DNA of 64,000 bases from Psychrobacter sp. I-STPA6b (GTDB lineage: Bacteria; Pseudomonadota; Gammaproteobacteria; Pseudomonadales; Moraxellaceae), in assembly GCF_020662265.1 (NCBI RefSeq), contig NZ_VEWM01000063.1:310001-374000 (forward strand), read 5' to 3'. Numbering within the stretch: the stretch's first letter is position 1; the number at the start of each line of letters is the position of its first letter. Positions 36,996 to 46,526 of this stretch are shown piece after piece. Both the position numbers and the translations under genes were made by a program. The notes beneath the pieces are model-generated. The model was not told the origin of the DNA. It did no database searches and worked only from the letters and a program-made list of their open reading frames with translations.

Positions 36996-37309
36996 TAGTT
37001 ATTTTTTATACTTTCCATGACTTTATGCTTCCATGACTTGATGAGTAATTTGGCATTCGTTATTTTTACATTCAACAATCTAACAATATATCTTTATATC
37101 TAAGTATTCATAATTAAATGCGTTATTAATACGCATTTCTAACCATTCTTTGACATCTTGTAATATTTATTCTCTTGATTATAAACGACAGTTTGCCTAC
37201 TCTATCTACATAATCATAAAATCTTTCGATATGATGTCAGGATTTATATTAATATTTGTTTTAAATTTTATCAGAAAATTTCTTATTATCTATTAAAGAG
37301 GAAGGCATT
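36996..37309. other. AT-rich gap between radC and fadE
   Basis: 314 bases without an open frame of interest. It should hold the fadE promoter and possibly a fatty-acid-responsive operator. I see no clear FadR-like palindrome and no strong terminator after radC. Confidence 0.4.
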
Positions 37310-40084
37310 ATGACCGTACCAGCACTTCTTGGATTTTTCATTCTTGCCGTTTTATTGCAACTCATTGTCCTATTACTGGTATTTTTAGTCGGTTTAGGGC
37401 AAGTATCTGGCGCACTGGTAGTCATTGTGGGCGCAGTAGTAGCTGCCTTTATTCAGCCTTGGTCGCTACTGCTTGGTCTACCCTTGATACTTGCCAGCTT
37501 GGTGGTACTTATCGCACCTTTACGTCAGGCACTGATTACCAAACCTGTGTATAACATGCTGGGCAATGCCATGCCGAGTATGAGCGATACTGAGCGTGAG
37601 GCGCTAGATGCGGGTACAAGCTGGTGGGAAAAAGAGCTGTTTATGGGAGCGCCAAACTGGAATACTTTTGCCAGCTACCCTTACCCTACGCTATCAGCAG
37701 AAGAGCAGTCATTTATTGATAATGAAGTCGAAACACTATGTGGCATGCTTGATGAATGGCAGATTCATCATCATGATAAAGACTTATCGCCCCAAGCATG
37801 GCAATATATCAAAGACAACGGATTTTTGGGGCTGATTATTCCTAAAGAATACGGTGGGCGAGACTTTAGCTCATATGCGCAAAGCCGTATTATGAGTAAA
37901 ATCGCCTCACGCAGTCTAACAGCAGCCGTGACCTGTATGGTGCCAAACTCGCTCGGTCCGGGTGAGTTGCTCATGCACTATGGTACTCAAGAGCAAAAAG
38001 AGCGCTGGTTATATGGCTTAGCAAAAGGTACAGAAATCCCATGTTTTGGTTTGACTGGCCCTGAAGCTGGCTCAGATGCGGGTGCAATTCCTGACACAGG
38101 TGTTGTCTGCTATGGTGAGTATGAAGGCAAGCAGGTGCTAGGTCTGAATATGAACTTCTCTAAACGCTGGATTACCCTAGCCCCTGTGGCAACGGTTGTT
38201 GGGTTGGCATTTAAGATGTATGACCCCGAAGGTCTACTGGGTGACCCAAACAAAACAGACTACGGTATTACCTGCGCCCTTGTCCCTGCTGATTATGACG
38301 GTGTGGTTACTGGCGCACGTCACAACCCTGGCTCACCATTTATGAATGGTACTGTGGTTGGTAAAGATGTGTTTATTCCTCTCGACTTTATCATTGGTGG
38401 GGTGGAAAATGCAGGTCGTGGCTGGCGTATGCTGATGGAGTGCTTGGGTGTGGGTCGTGGTATTTCACTACCTGCATTATCAACGGCAGCAGGTGAAATG
38501 GGCTACTTAACTGTGGGTGCATTTGCCAAGTTGCGTGAGCAGTTTAAAATCTCTGTTGGTAAATTTGAAGGTGTTCAATCAGCAACCAGTGATATTGCCA
38601 GTGATGCTTATATGCTAGAAGCATTTCGCCATTTAGTCACGTGTGGACTCAATCAAGGTGGTACACCTTCGGTGATGACTGCCATGGCAAAATACTATGC
38701 TACTGAAACCATGCGCGGTGTGGTCAATCATGGTATGGATGTTGTGGGTGGTCGTGCCATTCAGCTTGGACCTCGCAACTTCTTAGCCTTACTATATCAG
38801 GCTATTCCTGTATCCATCACTGTAGAAGGCGCAAATATCCTTACTCGCTCACTGATGATATTTGGGCAAGGTGCGATGCGCTGTCATCCTTATCTATTTG
38901 ATGAGCTACAACTGCTCCAAAGTGATGATAAACAACATGCCTTAGAAAAGTTTGATGACTTATTCTTTAAACACCTTGGCTATACATTTAATCGTGGTGC
39001 GAAGTCATTCGTTGCAGGTTATGTTGGTGGTAGCAGTCATGCACCAAGTTTTGCTGACAACTTTACCCGTCCTTATTACAAAACCATTAACCGTCTGAGT
39101 GCCAACTTTGCTCTAACCGCAGACATGGCATTGGGTCTATTGGCAGGGGATTTAAAACGTAAAGAGATGCTCTCTGGACGCTTGGCAGATATCCATTCGC
39201 ACCTATTTATCATGAGTGCTATTTTGCAGTTCTATGCCAACGGCAGTCAGTCTGCCAGCGAGCAACTACACGCCCGCTTAGCCTTAGAAAAGTCGCAATA
39301 TATCATTCAAGAAGCATTCTTTGACTTCTTTGCTAACTTCCCGAACCGTCTGGCAGCCAAGCTAGTGAAGTTTGTTACCTTCCCAACAGGTCGTATCTTT
39401 GAAAAACCAAGTGATACGCTCAAACGTCAAGTTGGTGAAGCCATCATGACTGACGGTAAAGACAACCCATTCCGTGAACATCTTAAAACATTGGTCTACT
39501 ACTCAACAGAGCCCAACTGTGCGACTGGACGTGTTGAAAATGCCTACCAGACGTTACTAAAAGTTGAGCCTATCTGGCAGAAGTTTAAAAAGGCAGAATA
39601 TAAAGGTAAGTTTGCGGGCTTAACCTTTGAAGACCATGTTGTCGATGCGGTAAAATCGGGGGCGTTAAGCGAAGAAGAATCCGAACAACTTATCCAATAT
39701 AATGGCATCCGTTTTGATGCTTTATTGACCGATGTATTTGATGAACACTTAGAGACAGCGCAACCACGCTATAATCCGCATACACTTGAAAATGCCGTTC
39801 ATAACCTTACAGACTTTGCTGACAAAGAAGCTCATAACCCTGTTACACCACCCATTGAAGAAGCGACGGGTGTTGAAAATACTGCTCATGGTTATGAAGC
39901 AGATGGTGACATCAAAACTGTAGAGGAACAACAAACCAGCACGGAAAAAGTCGACCAAGCAGACTTTGCTGAGGCTGATGATCCTCGTGCGCAAGTACTC
40001 GCCCATCGTCAACGTGATGCAGAAAGCGTACTTAATGAGCGCATGCAAAAAAATCATAAAAACATTGATGATGCTGATAAGTAG
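37310..40084 (+). CDS. fadE: Acyl-CoA dehydrogenase FadE
   Basis: The first enzyme of the beta-oxidation cycle. The 924 residues begin with two or three hydrophobic segments (1-75), as in E. coli FadE. The dehydrogenase core runs from about 130: DNGFLGLIIPKEYGGRDFSSYAQSRI near 168, FGLTGPEAGSDAGAIPD near 245, GTVVGKDVFIPLDFIIGG near 347, LGVGRGISLPALSTAAGEM near 380, and GGRAIQLGPRNFLA near 480. E. coli FadE has 814 residues; here a charged C-terminal tail after about residue 830, rich in Glu, Asp, Gln and His, is added. Start supported by GAGGAAGG before the ATG. A terminator follows at 40157-40188. Confidence 0.95.
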   Translation: MTVPALLGFFILAVLLQLIVLLLVFLVGLGQVSGALVVIVGAVVAAFIQPWSLLLGLPLILASLVVLIAPLRQALITKPVYNMLGNAMPSMSDTEREALDAGTSWWEKELFMGAPNWNTFASYPYPTLSAEEQSFIDNEVETLCGMLDEWQIHHHDKDLSPQAWQYIKDNGFLGLIIPKEYGGRDFSSYAQSRIMSKIASRSLTAAVTCMVPNSLGPGELLMHYGTQEQKERWLYGLAKGTEIPCFGLTGPEAGSDAGAIPDTGVVCYGEYEGKQVLGLNMNFSKRWITLAPVATVVGLAFKMYDPEGLLGDPNKTDYGITCALVPADYDGVVTGARHNPGSPFMNGTVVGKDVFIPLDFIIGGVENAGRGWRMLMECLGVGRGISLPALSTAAGEMGYLTVGAFAKLREQFKISVGKFEGVQSATSDIASDAYMLEAFRHLVTCGLNQGGTPSVMTAMAKYYATETMRGVVNHGMDVVGGRAIQLGPRNFLALLYQAIPVSITVEGANILTRSLMIFGQGAMRCHPYLFDELQLLQSDDKQHALEKFDDLFFKHLGYTFNRGAKSFVAGYVGGSSHAPSFADNFTRPYYKTINRLSANFALTADMALGLLAGDLKRKEMLSGRLADIHSHLFIMSAILQFYANGSQSASEQLHARLALEKSQYIIQEAFFDFFANFPNRLAAKLVKFVTFPTGRIFEKPSDTLKRQVGEAIMTDGKDNPFREHLKTLVYYSTEPNCATGRVENAYQTLLKVEPIWQKFKKAEYKGKFAGLTFEDHVVDAVKSGALSEEESEQLIQYNGIRFDALLTDVFDEHLETAQPRYNPHTLENAVHNLTDFADKEAHNPVTPPIEEATGVENTAHGYEADGDIKTVEEQQTSTEKVDQADFAEADDPRAQVLAHRQRDAESVLNERMQKNHKNIDDADK

Positions 40085-40156
40085 CCTTAATAGCTAAGTA
40101 TCTTTTAGCCATACTTTGCAACATCAGCACAACTAAACGTTACTTGATATCTTTAC

Positions 40157-40188
40157 GCAAATGCCCACAATAGCTGGGCATTTGCTTT
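40157..40188 (+). terminator. Intrinsic terminator downstream of fadE
   Basis: GCAAATGCCCA (40157-40167) and TGGGCATTTGC (40175-40185) form a perfect 11-pair stem with a seven-base loop, followed by TTT. It lies about 70 bases after the fadE stop codon. Confidence 0.88.
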
Positions 40189-40291
40189 ATGCCACTTTGA
40201 ATTTACTAGCATATTCTTTTAACATACTGTTTTAATAAGATTTTTATCCCTAAATTCATATCAATAACAGAATCAAACATAGGTCATACCC

Positions 40292-41932
40292 ATGAAAAAA
40301 CTTGATGATTTTCATCTAAAAATTCAGCAAATTAAGAAAAAAGATTATCCACAAATCAAAGCATTAATGGATAAAGTCTATGCTGACTTAGGTGGCGCTT
40401 GGTCAAAAACCACCATCAATACCTTAATCGATTCCTTCCCTGAAGGACAAATTGCCCTTTTTGACCATGAGCAACTCATTGGTATGGTGCTATCCATGCG
40501 GGTGGATTATCAACGCTTTTCTAATCCCCATACCTATGATGACCTAATTGGACAACGTGAAATCATTCAAGATAACCCTGACGGTGATACCATTTATGGT
40601 TTGGATGCTTTGATTGACCCAGACTACCGAGGCTACCGTTTGGGTCGTCGTCTATATGATGCACGTAAAGAGTTATGCCGTCAGATGAACTTTCGTGCCA
40701 TCTTAGCAGGTGGACGTATTCCTAATTACTACAATCACCAAGACCTCTCACCTGGAGAGTACATTGATGCGGTAGAATCACGTGAAATCCACGACCCCGC
40801 CTTATCATTTCAACTCTCAAATGGCTTTATTGTCAAACGGATTTTGACAGGCTATCTGCCTGATGATGCACAGTCAAAAGGCTTTGCCACCCTTTTAGAA
40901 TGGGCAAATATCTACTATGAGCCACAAGACTATCAGCCCAACACCCGTAAATCTGACGTGCGCATTGGTGGTATCCAGTGGCAAATGCGTGAAGTCGAGT
41001 CACCTGAAGAATTGCTTCAGCAAGTGGAGTTTTTTGTCGATGTGATGGCAGATTACAACGCTGATTTTGCCTGCCTGCCCGAGTTTTTTAATGCACCACT
41101 GATGGGATTGTGTGAATCCACTGACCAAAACGTCGCCATTCGCTTTTTAGCAGACTATACCGAGTGGTTTAAAAATGAGATTTCACATTTAGCAGTGAGT
41201 TATAACGTCAACGTTATCACTGGCTCAATGCCTCTACTGGATGAAAATGACACCTTATACAATGTCAGTTATCTGTGTCGCCGTGATGGTACGGTCGAAG
41301 AGCAACGCAAAATCCATATTACCCCACATGAGCGCAGTGCATGGGTGATTGAAGGTGGTAATAAAGTACAAGTATTTGAGACCGATGCAGGGCGTATTGG
41401 TATTTTAATTTGCTACGATGTGGAGTTCCCTGAGCTTGCCCGTCTACTGGCATTAGAAGAGATGGATATTTTATTTGTACCATTCTGGACAGATACCAAA
41501 AATGGCTATCTACGTGTCCGTCACTGCGCCCAAGCCCGTGCCATCGAAAACGAATGTTATGTGATGATTTGTGGCTCAGTGGGCAACCTACCACAGGTTG
41601 AGAGTTTGGACATTCAATATGCCCAATCTTCTGTATTCTCACCATCAGACTTTGCTTTCCCACACGACGCCATCATGGCAGAAACCACCCCAAATACCGA
41701 GATGATTTTCTTCTCGGATGTGGACTTGGACATGCTCACCCATGTGCGTAATGAAGGCTCAGTGCATAACCTAAAAGACCGCCGTGATGACTTATTCACC
41801 TTAAAATGGAAGAAAAAAGCCAAAAAACCAGTCAGCAAAAGCAGTAAAGCTGAGCTAAAAGAAAACTCACCAAGTGTACTTGAAGGTGAGCCATTACAAG
41901 GCACTGCTGGGCGAGCAAATAAGCCACACTAA
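40292..41932 (+). CDS. GNAT acetyltransferase fused to a nitrilase-family (carbon-nitrogen hydrolase) domain
   Basis: A 546-residue two-domain protein. The N-terminal GNAT fold (about 10-215) includes the acetyl-CoA loop YRGYRLGRRLYDARKELC near residue 110. The C-terminal carbon-nitrogen hydrolase domain (about 225-510) shows the three catalytic residues in order: Glu in CLPEFFN near 262, Lys in QRKIHITPHE near 340, and Cys in GILICYDVEFPELARL near 374. The C-terminal 35 residues are basic, low complexity and poorly conserved. The fusion is a known architecture in proteobacteria and elsewhere; the substrate, presumably an amide or nitrile coupled to acylation, is unknown. A terminator follows. 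Start ATG at 40292 has no strong Shine-Dalgarno sequence. Confidence 0.92.
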   Translation: MKKLDDFHLKIQQIKKKDYPQIKALMDKVYADLGGAWSKTTINTLIDSFPEGQIALFDHEQLIGMVLSMRVDYQRFSNPHTYDDLIGQREIIQDNPDGDTIYGLDALIDPDYRGYRLGRRLYDARKELCRQMNFRAILAGGRIPNYYNHQDLSPGEYIDAVESREIHDPALSFQLSNGFIVKRILTGYLPDDAQSKGFATLLEWANIYYEPQDYQPNTRKSDVRIGGIQWQMREVESPEELLQQVEFFVDVMADYNADFACLPEFFNAPLMGLCESTDQNVAIRFLADYTEWFKNEISHLAVSYNVNVITGSMPLLDENDTLYNVSYLCRRDGTVEEQRKIHITPHERSAWVIEGGNKVQVFETDAGRIGILICYDVEFPELARLLALEEMDILFVPFWTDTKNGYLRVRHCAQARAIENECYVMICGSVGNLPQVESLDIQYAQSSVFSPSDFAFPHDAIMAETTPNTEMIFFSDVDLDMLTHVRNEGSVHNLKDRRDDLFTLKWKKKAKKPVSKSSKAELKENSPSVLEGEPLQGTAGRANKPH

Positions 41933-41982
41933 TTATCTATAGAGATAAAAAGTTATCACTTTTCTTTGGATAAGTAACAAGT

Positions 41983-42011
41983 ATCCTCCTTTACAATAAG
42001 GGGGATTTTTC
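41983..42011 (+). terminator. Intrinsic terminator after the GNAT-nitrilase gene
   Basis: ATCCTCCT (41983-41990) and AGGGGGAT (41999-42006) pair over eight positions with one G:T pair, with an eight-base loop and a T-run after it. Confidence 0.8.
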
Positions 42012-42035
42012 ATTCATTATAAGTGTACAATATTT

Positions 42036-42566
42036 ATGCAAATACAAGCCAAAAATTTCCGCTCATCAAAAGCCTACTCATGGCTAAAAACCATCCTTAG
42101 CTATTTACTGATATTTATAGTGATTTATAGCATTGTCAACTGGTGGCGACAACCTGTGATGCCAGCCAACCCACAGCTTGAGCTAACCGATTATCAAGGG
42201 CAAACAGTGGATATCAATGCACTCTCACAGCAGTCACCTGTACTGGTGTATTTTTGGGGCAGTTGGTGCGGTGTGTGTAAACATACTTCACCCACCATCA
42301 ATACACTGGCAAATGACAGTAACTATCCTGTGGTGACCATTGCGGTACAGTCAGGCGATAATAATGAGCTTGGGCAATATCTGCAAAATAAAAACTTTAC
42401 CTTTACCACTATTAATGATGAGGAAGGAACAATTTTTGCTGATTGGCAAGGGCAAGTTACCCCTTCGTATGTCATTTTAAAAGATGGTGAGATGAAGCAG
42501 GGCTTAACAGGAATACAACCGCTTTGGTCGTTAAAGTTACGGCTGTGGTTAAGTGGGGTGGTGTAA
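42036..42566 (+). CDS. Thioredoxin-like, DsbE/TlpA-type protein disulfide oxidoreductase
   Basis: A 176-residue membrane-anchored thioredoxin-fold protein. One transmembrane segment (about residues 18-36, TILSYLLIFIVIYSIVNWW) is followed by a periplasmic thioredoxin domain with VYFWGSWCGVCKHTSPTI near 72, giving a C-G-V-C active site. PSYVILKDG near 146 supplies the cis-Pro region. Redox partners are not visible here; it resembles ScsD/TlpA-type proteins that reduce or form disulfides in the envelope. Confidence 0.9.
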   Translation: MQIQAKNFRSSKAYSWLKTILSYLLIFIVIYSIVNWWRQPVMPANPQLELTDYQGQTVDINALSQQSPVLVYFWGSWCGVCKHTSPTINTLANDSNYPVVTIAVQSGDNNELGQYLQNKNFTFTTINDEEGTIFADWQGQVTPSYVILKDGEMKQGLTGIQPLWSLKLRLWLSGVV

Positions 42567-42636
42567 AATGAGATGTTGAGAAAGAAGTTCAAGTTCATTA
42601 ACATCAACTTATCACCAAATTAAAAGAAAACTCTTT

Positions 42637-42768
42637 ATGCCATCACTTTTTCAGAAAAATAGCCTTTTTAGCATCAGCTTATCATCATTGCTATTTAGTC
42701 CAGTTATTGCAGCTGAGCAAGGACTGACTGAGGCTCAACAAGCACTGGATATGATGGACAGTCCATAA
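42637..42768 (+). pseudogene. Sel1-repeat gene remnant with intact signal peptide (43 codons)
   Basis: A short reading frame starts MPSLFQKN, has a hydrophobic signal-like stretch (LFSISLSSLLFSPVIA) and runs directly into AAEQGLTEAQQALDMM before stopping. That last segment is the end of a Sel1 repeat, matching the KAAEQGL-x-x-AQ motif repeated in the neighbouring gene. So a signal peptide is fused to a terminal Sel1 half-repeat, as expected after an internal deletion in a second Sel1 gene. It ends about 50 bases before the intact Sel1 gene. It could still be expressed as a tiny exported peptide. Confidence 0.6.
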
Positions 42769-42819
42769 CAGCAAGTCCATTTACTGTTATCACTTAATCA
42801 TTCATATAATGGATTGACT

Positions 42820-43872
42820 ATGTTATCGACTAGCAACAAATCTACCTTTTTTGTCATTAATCTATTACTATCACTGAGCCTAATAACACCAAATTCTCTT
42901 TTTGCTGAGTCTTCTATTATGACTGAATCTAAAAACACAGACCTTCAAAGATTAGCTGAACAGGGCTTTTCTCCTGCTCAATATAACTTAGGATTTATGT
43001 ATGAACATGGTGAAGGCATACCACAGTCATATACTGAGGCAGTAAAATGGTATCGCCTATCTGCGATGCAAGGTTATCCAGATGCACAACTGAGTCTTGG
43101 TGTCATGTATGAAAAAGGTCATGGTGTACCACAATCTGATATGGATGCAGTACATTGGTTTCAAAAAGCCGCAGAACAAGGTCATACAATTGCACAATAT
43201 AATTTAGGTATTATGTATAAAAGTGGTCGAGGTATTTCTCAATCCTATACTCAAGCATTTCAATGGTTTCAAAAAGCAGCTGAGCAAGGACTGGCTATTG
43301 CACAGTTTAATTTAGGGGTAATGTATGATAATGGAGAAGGCGTATCACAATCTTATGAGCAAGCAATAAAATATTATCAAAAAGCAGCCGAACAAGGACT
43401 TGTCGATGCTCAATATAATCTAGCAAATATATATGAGAATGGCGATGGTGTACCACAATCATATACTGAAGCAATCCAATGGTATCGACAGGCGGCTGAG
43501 CAAGGTCATATTCAAGCCCAGTACAATTTAGCCTTAATATATGAATATGGTCATGGTGAAACTCAATCTGATACTGAAGCAGTTAAATGGTATCGGCAAG
43601 CAGCAGAACAAGGTGATATTCAAGCTCAATATAATTTAGCAATAATGTATGCTAATGGTCGAGGTATTCCTCAATCTGACACAGAGGCAGTAAAATGGTT
43701 TCAAAAAGCAGCTGAGTATGGATTAGCTGAAGCTCAATATGACTTAGGTGTTATGTATCTTGATGGTCGAGGTGTTACTCAATCTGACACAGAAGCTGTA
43801 AAATGGTTTCAAAAATCGGCTGATCAGGGATATAAAAAAGCTCAAAATGCATTAGAGTTTCTAGAGAACTAA
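42820..43872 (+). CDS. Secreted Sel1-repeat protein
   Basis: A 350-residue exported protein with an N-terminal signal (STFFVINLLLSLSLITPNSLFA) followed by eight Sel1/SLR repeats of 36 residues, recognised by the A-Q-x-x-LG-x-M/I-Y blocks (AQYNLGFMY, AQLSLGVMY, AQFNLGVMY, AQYDLGVMY and others) and G-x-G-x-x-QS turns, with a capping helix at the end. Sel1 proteins form solenoids that bind partner proteins, often in the envelope. The repeats are very alike, suggesting recent repeat expansion. The ATG at 42820 is preferred to an in-frame TTG two codons earlier. The gene is followed by ubiC after a C-rich 36-base gap. Confidence 0.9.
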   Translation: MLSTSNKSTFFVINLLLSLSLITPNSLFAESSIMTESKNTDLQRLAEQGFSPAQYNLGFMYEHGEGIPQSYTEAVKWYRLSAMQGYPDAQLSLGVMYEKGHGVPQSDMDAVHWFQKAAEQGHTIAQYNLGIMYKSGRGISQSYTQAFQWFQKAAEQGLAIAQFNLGVMYDNGEGVSQSYEQAIKYYQKAAEQGLVDAQYNLANIYENGDGVPQSYTEAIQWYRQAAEQGHIQAQYNLALIYEYGHGETQSDTEAVKWYRQAAEQGDIQAQYNLAIMYANGRGIPQSDTEAVKWFQKAAEYGLAEAQYDLGVMYLDGRGVTQSDTEAVKWFQKSADQGYKKAQNALEFLEN

Positions 43873-43908
43873 CTCCCACCACCCACCCCAACATATCAAA
43901 CATCTCCT

Positions 43909-44379
43909 ATGACTCAACACTCCTTCTCCCCTACTCTTTATACTTGGCTCACCGCAGATGGCTCACTGACCACCTTGTTAGAAGCCAAAGCAGGGCAATC
44001 GCTACAGGTAAAGCGGACCTTTGAAGGCTACCGCCCCTTGAGCTTGTCACAAAAAAAACAACTTGGTATGACAGGCTATCAGCTGAACCGACCATTGATG
44101 GCGTGGGTGCGTGAAGTGCAGTTATATGGCAACAGCCCAAATGCTTGGATATTGGCACAAAGCGTCTTTCCCATCACTTGCTTGCAAGGCAATGCCAAAC
44201 GTCTGCAACAGCTTAAAGATACACCCATTGGCTATGTATTATTTGACCGTCAGCCCAGCTTACCCAATCAACGCAGTATTGAGCAAACCGAGCAAGGCTG
44301 GCGACGGCAAACTGTCTATGATTGGTATGGGCGAATATTTATGATTAGTGAGACGTTTTTGCCAGAGTTTTTAAAGTAA
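43909..44379 (+). CDS. ubiC: Chorismate lyase (chorismate-pyruvate lyase)
   Basis: Makes 4-hydroxybenzoate from chorismate, the first step of ubiquinone synthesis. The 156 residues show WLTADGSLTTLLEAKAG near 14, RPLMAWVREVQLYGNSPNAWILAQSVFP near 61 with the conserved Arg of the active site, GYVLFDRQPSL near 108 and SETFLPEFLK at the end. Length fits the family (about 165). ubiA, usually next to it, is not within this window. There is no strong Shine-Dalgarno sequence. Confidence 0.88.
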   Translation: MTQHSFSPTLYTWLTADGSLTTLLEAKAGQSLQVKRTFEGYRPLSLSQKKQLGMTGYQLNRPLMAWVREVQLYGNSPNAWILAQSVFPITCLQGNAKRLQQLKDTPIGYVLFDRQPSLPNQRSIEQTEQGWRRQTVYDWYGRIFMISETFLPEFLK

Positions 44380-44479
44380 CTTTCTTGTTAAATTGAACAT
44401 ATAATTAATAGCAAAGTGATAGACGTTAGGTTTTATAAAATGCTATAGTAATTTTGCTGAATAAAATAGGATAAATTTT

Positions 44480-44941
44480 ATGAAAACATACATCAAGATT
44501 ATCAACAAAAAATCTATAGCTATGTTGATGATAAGCACATTAACAGCTGTTTCTAGCCAAGCACAAGCAGGCTTTTTGGATAGCCTATCTTCAGTACGTG
44601 ATAGCATAAGCGCCATTGGTCATACAGCAAACACGATTACTAACAGTAAAAATGCTGTAAGCAATCTCGGTCAAGAGATGGGCATTGGTAATCAGAATAA
44701 TCAACAACAGGCTCAGCAAAACACGGAGGTAAGTACTCAAGTTGCAGTTGGTGCTATTTTGCAAGGTAAACTGCAAAAAACCACACTATATTCTGCTCCT
44801 AACAAGACCTCCACACCAGTTGCCATTCTTAATAAAGAAGACGTGATAGTATATATGGGGCAAGCTCAGGATGGATATTATTTGGTACAAAGTGATTTTG
44901 GTGAAGGTTGGGTATCCTCGCCGATAGTAGATGTACAATAA
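44480..44941 (+). CDS. Secreted protein with a bacterial SH3 domain
   Basis: A 153-residue exported protein. A signal peptide of about 30 residues ends SQAQAG. A polar, Asn/Gln-rich linker (residues 70-85) precedes an SH3b-like domain at about 88-150 (ILQGKLQKTTLYSAPNKTSTPVAILNKEDVIVYMG ... GYYLVQSDFGEGWV). Such domains bind peptidoglycan or proteins in the envelope. It is followed by a terminator at 44980-45005. I do not recognise a more specific function. Confidence 0.8.
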   Translation: MKTYIKIINKKSIAMLMISTLTAVSSQAQAGFLDSLSSVRDSISAIGHTANTITNSKNAVSNLGQEMGIGNQNNQQQAQQNTEVSTQVAVGAILQGKLQKTTLYSAPNKTSTPVAILNKEDVIVYMGQAQDGYYLVQSDFGEGWVSSPIVDVQ

Positions 44942-44979
44942 ATAAATGATACTCTGATATCTGCTCATATCATGATACA

Positions 44980-45005
44980 GGCTCACGATAACGTGAGTCT
45001 TTTTT
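44980..45005 (+). terminator. Intrinsic terminator after the SH3-domain protein gene
   Basis: An eight-base-pair stem (GGCTCACG with CGTGAGTC, one G:T pair) around an ATAA loop, followed by six T. It lies about 40 bases after the stop codon. Confidence 0.85.
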
Positions 45006-45133
45006 ACATTCAAAGGCTTGTTTTTCATGTTAAACTTATCAGTAAGTCATCAAACACCAATACCTCATTGATGTTTTGATTTACTTATTGATTTAACTGA
45101 TTTTTTCTGACTATCCCTTGACCAAAGGACACA

Positions 45134-46393
45134 ATGATGTTTAAAAATATCACCATAAAAGAGTTTGACCCTGATTTATATGAAGCGATGACTAATGAAA
45201 GTCGCCGTCAAGAAAACCACATTGAGCTTATCGCCTCAGAAAACTACTGCTCACAAGCAGTGATGGAAGCACAAGGCTCAGATTTGACCAACAAATACGC
45301 AGAAGGCTACCCCGGCAAGCGTTATTATGGTGGTTGTGAGTACGTCGATGTGGTTGAGCAACTTGCCATTGACCGTGCCAAAGAGCTGTTTGGAGCAGAA
45401 TATGCCAACGTCCAGCCACACGCAGGTAGCCAAGCCAACTCAGCGGTATTTTTAGCATTGCTTGAGCCAAACGACACTGTACTAGGTATGAGCCTTGCCG
45501 ATGGTGGACACTTAACGCATGGTGCGAGCGTCAGCTTTTCTGGTAAAAACTACAACGCCGTACAATATGGCTTAAACCCTGAGACTGGCGAGATTGACTA
45601 TGACGAAGTTGAACGCCTAGCTAAAGAACATAAGCCTAAAATGATTATTGCAGGCTTTTCTGCTTACTCACAAGTAGTTGATTGGCAACGTTTCCGCGAC
45701 ATCGCAGACAGCGTTGGTGCTTACTTTATGGTCGATATGGCACACGTAGCAGGTTTGATTGCTGCTGGCGTTTACCCAAGCCCAGTACCATTTGCCGATG
45801 TGGTTACCACTACTACGCACAAAACCTTACGTGGCCCTCGCTCAGGTCTTATCGTTTCTCGTGATGACAAACTGGCGAAAAAAATCAACTCAGCGGTCTT
45901 CCCCGGCAACCAAGGCGGTCCATTAATGCACGCCATCGCTGCCAAAGCGGTATGCTTTAAAGAAGCCTTGCAAGATGATTTTAAAACCTACCAACAGCAA
46001 GTGGTTAAAAATGCCAAAGCAATGGCAGAAGTTATCCAAGAGCGTGGTTATGATGTGGTATCAGGCGGTACAGAAAACCATCTAATGCTAATCAGCTTAA
46101 TCAAGCAAGAGCTAACTGGTAAAGAAGCGGATAAATGGTTAGGTGATGCTCATATCACTGTTAACAAAAACGCTGTACCTAATGACCCTAAATCACCATT
46201 TGTGACCTCTGGTATCCGTATTGGCACACCTGCGGTGACTACACGTGGCTTTAAAGAAGAACAAGCTCGTGAATTGGCTGGCTGGATTTGTGATGTACTA
46301 GATAGTCGTGGTGATGAAAAAGTCATCGACGAAGTACGTCAAAAAGTTGAAGCTATCTGTAAAGAATTTCCTGTTTATGAGAAAAATCAGTAA
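45134..46393 (+). CDS. glyA: Serine hydroxymethyltransferase
   Basis: PLP enzyme that interconverts serine and glycine and charges tetrahydrofolate with a one-carbon unit. The 419 residues contain [14 protein letters not shown] near 26, [24 protein letters not shown] near 49, [12 protein letters not shown] near 93, [18 protein letters not shown] near 223 with the PLP-binding Lys, and [17 protein letters not shown] near 258. AAAGGAC precedes the ATG; an alternative ATG lies one codon in. One-carbon metabolism links it functionally to metH and purK in this window, though they are not linked in an operon. Confidence 0.98.
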   Translation: MMFKNITIKEFDPDLYEAMTNESRRQENHIELIASENYCSQAVMEAQGSDLTNKYAEGYPGKRYYGGCEYVDVVEQLAIDRAKELFGAEYANVQPHAGSQANSAVFLALLEPNDTVLGMSLADGGHLTHGASVSFSGKNYNAVQYGLNPETGEIDYDEVERLAKEHKPKMIIAGFSAYSQVVDWQRFRDIADSVGAYFMVDMAHVAGLIAAGVYPSPVPFADVVTTTTHKTLRGPRSGLIVSRDDKLAKKINSAVFPGNQGGPLMHAIAAKAVCFKEALQDDFKTYQQQVVKNAKAMAEVIQERGYDVVSGGTENHLMLISLIKQELTGKEADKWLGDAHITVNKNAVPNDPKSPFVTSGIRIGTPAVTTRGFKEEQARELAGWICDVLDSRGDEKVIDEVRQKVEAICKEFPVYEKNQ

Positions 46394-46435
46394 CATTTGA
46401 TTTTATTAAAATAGTTTTATTTTAGATGATTAGAA

Positions 46436-46467
46436 AAACCGCCTAGCAAATGTTAGGCGATTTTTTT
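46436..46467 (+). terminator. Intrinsic terminator of glyA
   Basis: CGCCTAGCA (46440-46448) and TGTTAGGCG (46451-46459) form a stem with one G:T pair and a small loop, flanked by AAAA and a run of seven T. It lies about 45 bases after glyA. Confidence 0.9.
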
Positions 46468-46526
46468 ATGTTAAGCTTATAAAAATTATGGGATATAAAG
46501 TTGAGTATTAAAAACTGAGTATAAAA

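Noticed and set aside
37060..37300. A FadR-type operator before fadE
   Set aside because: No palindrome with the expected TGGTnnGACC-like pattern could be found by eye.
43873..43908. C-rich ACCACCCACCCC stretch before ubiC as another palindromic insertion like the one in metH
   Set aside because: There is no complementary G-run to form a palindrome.
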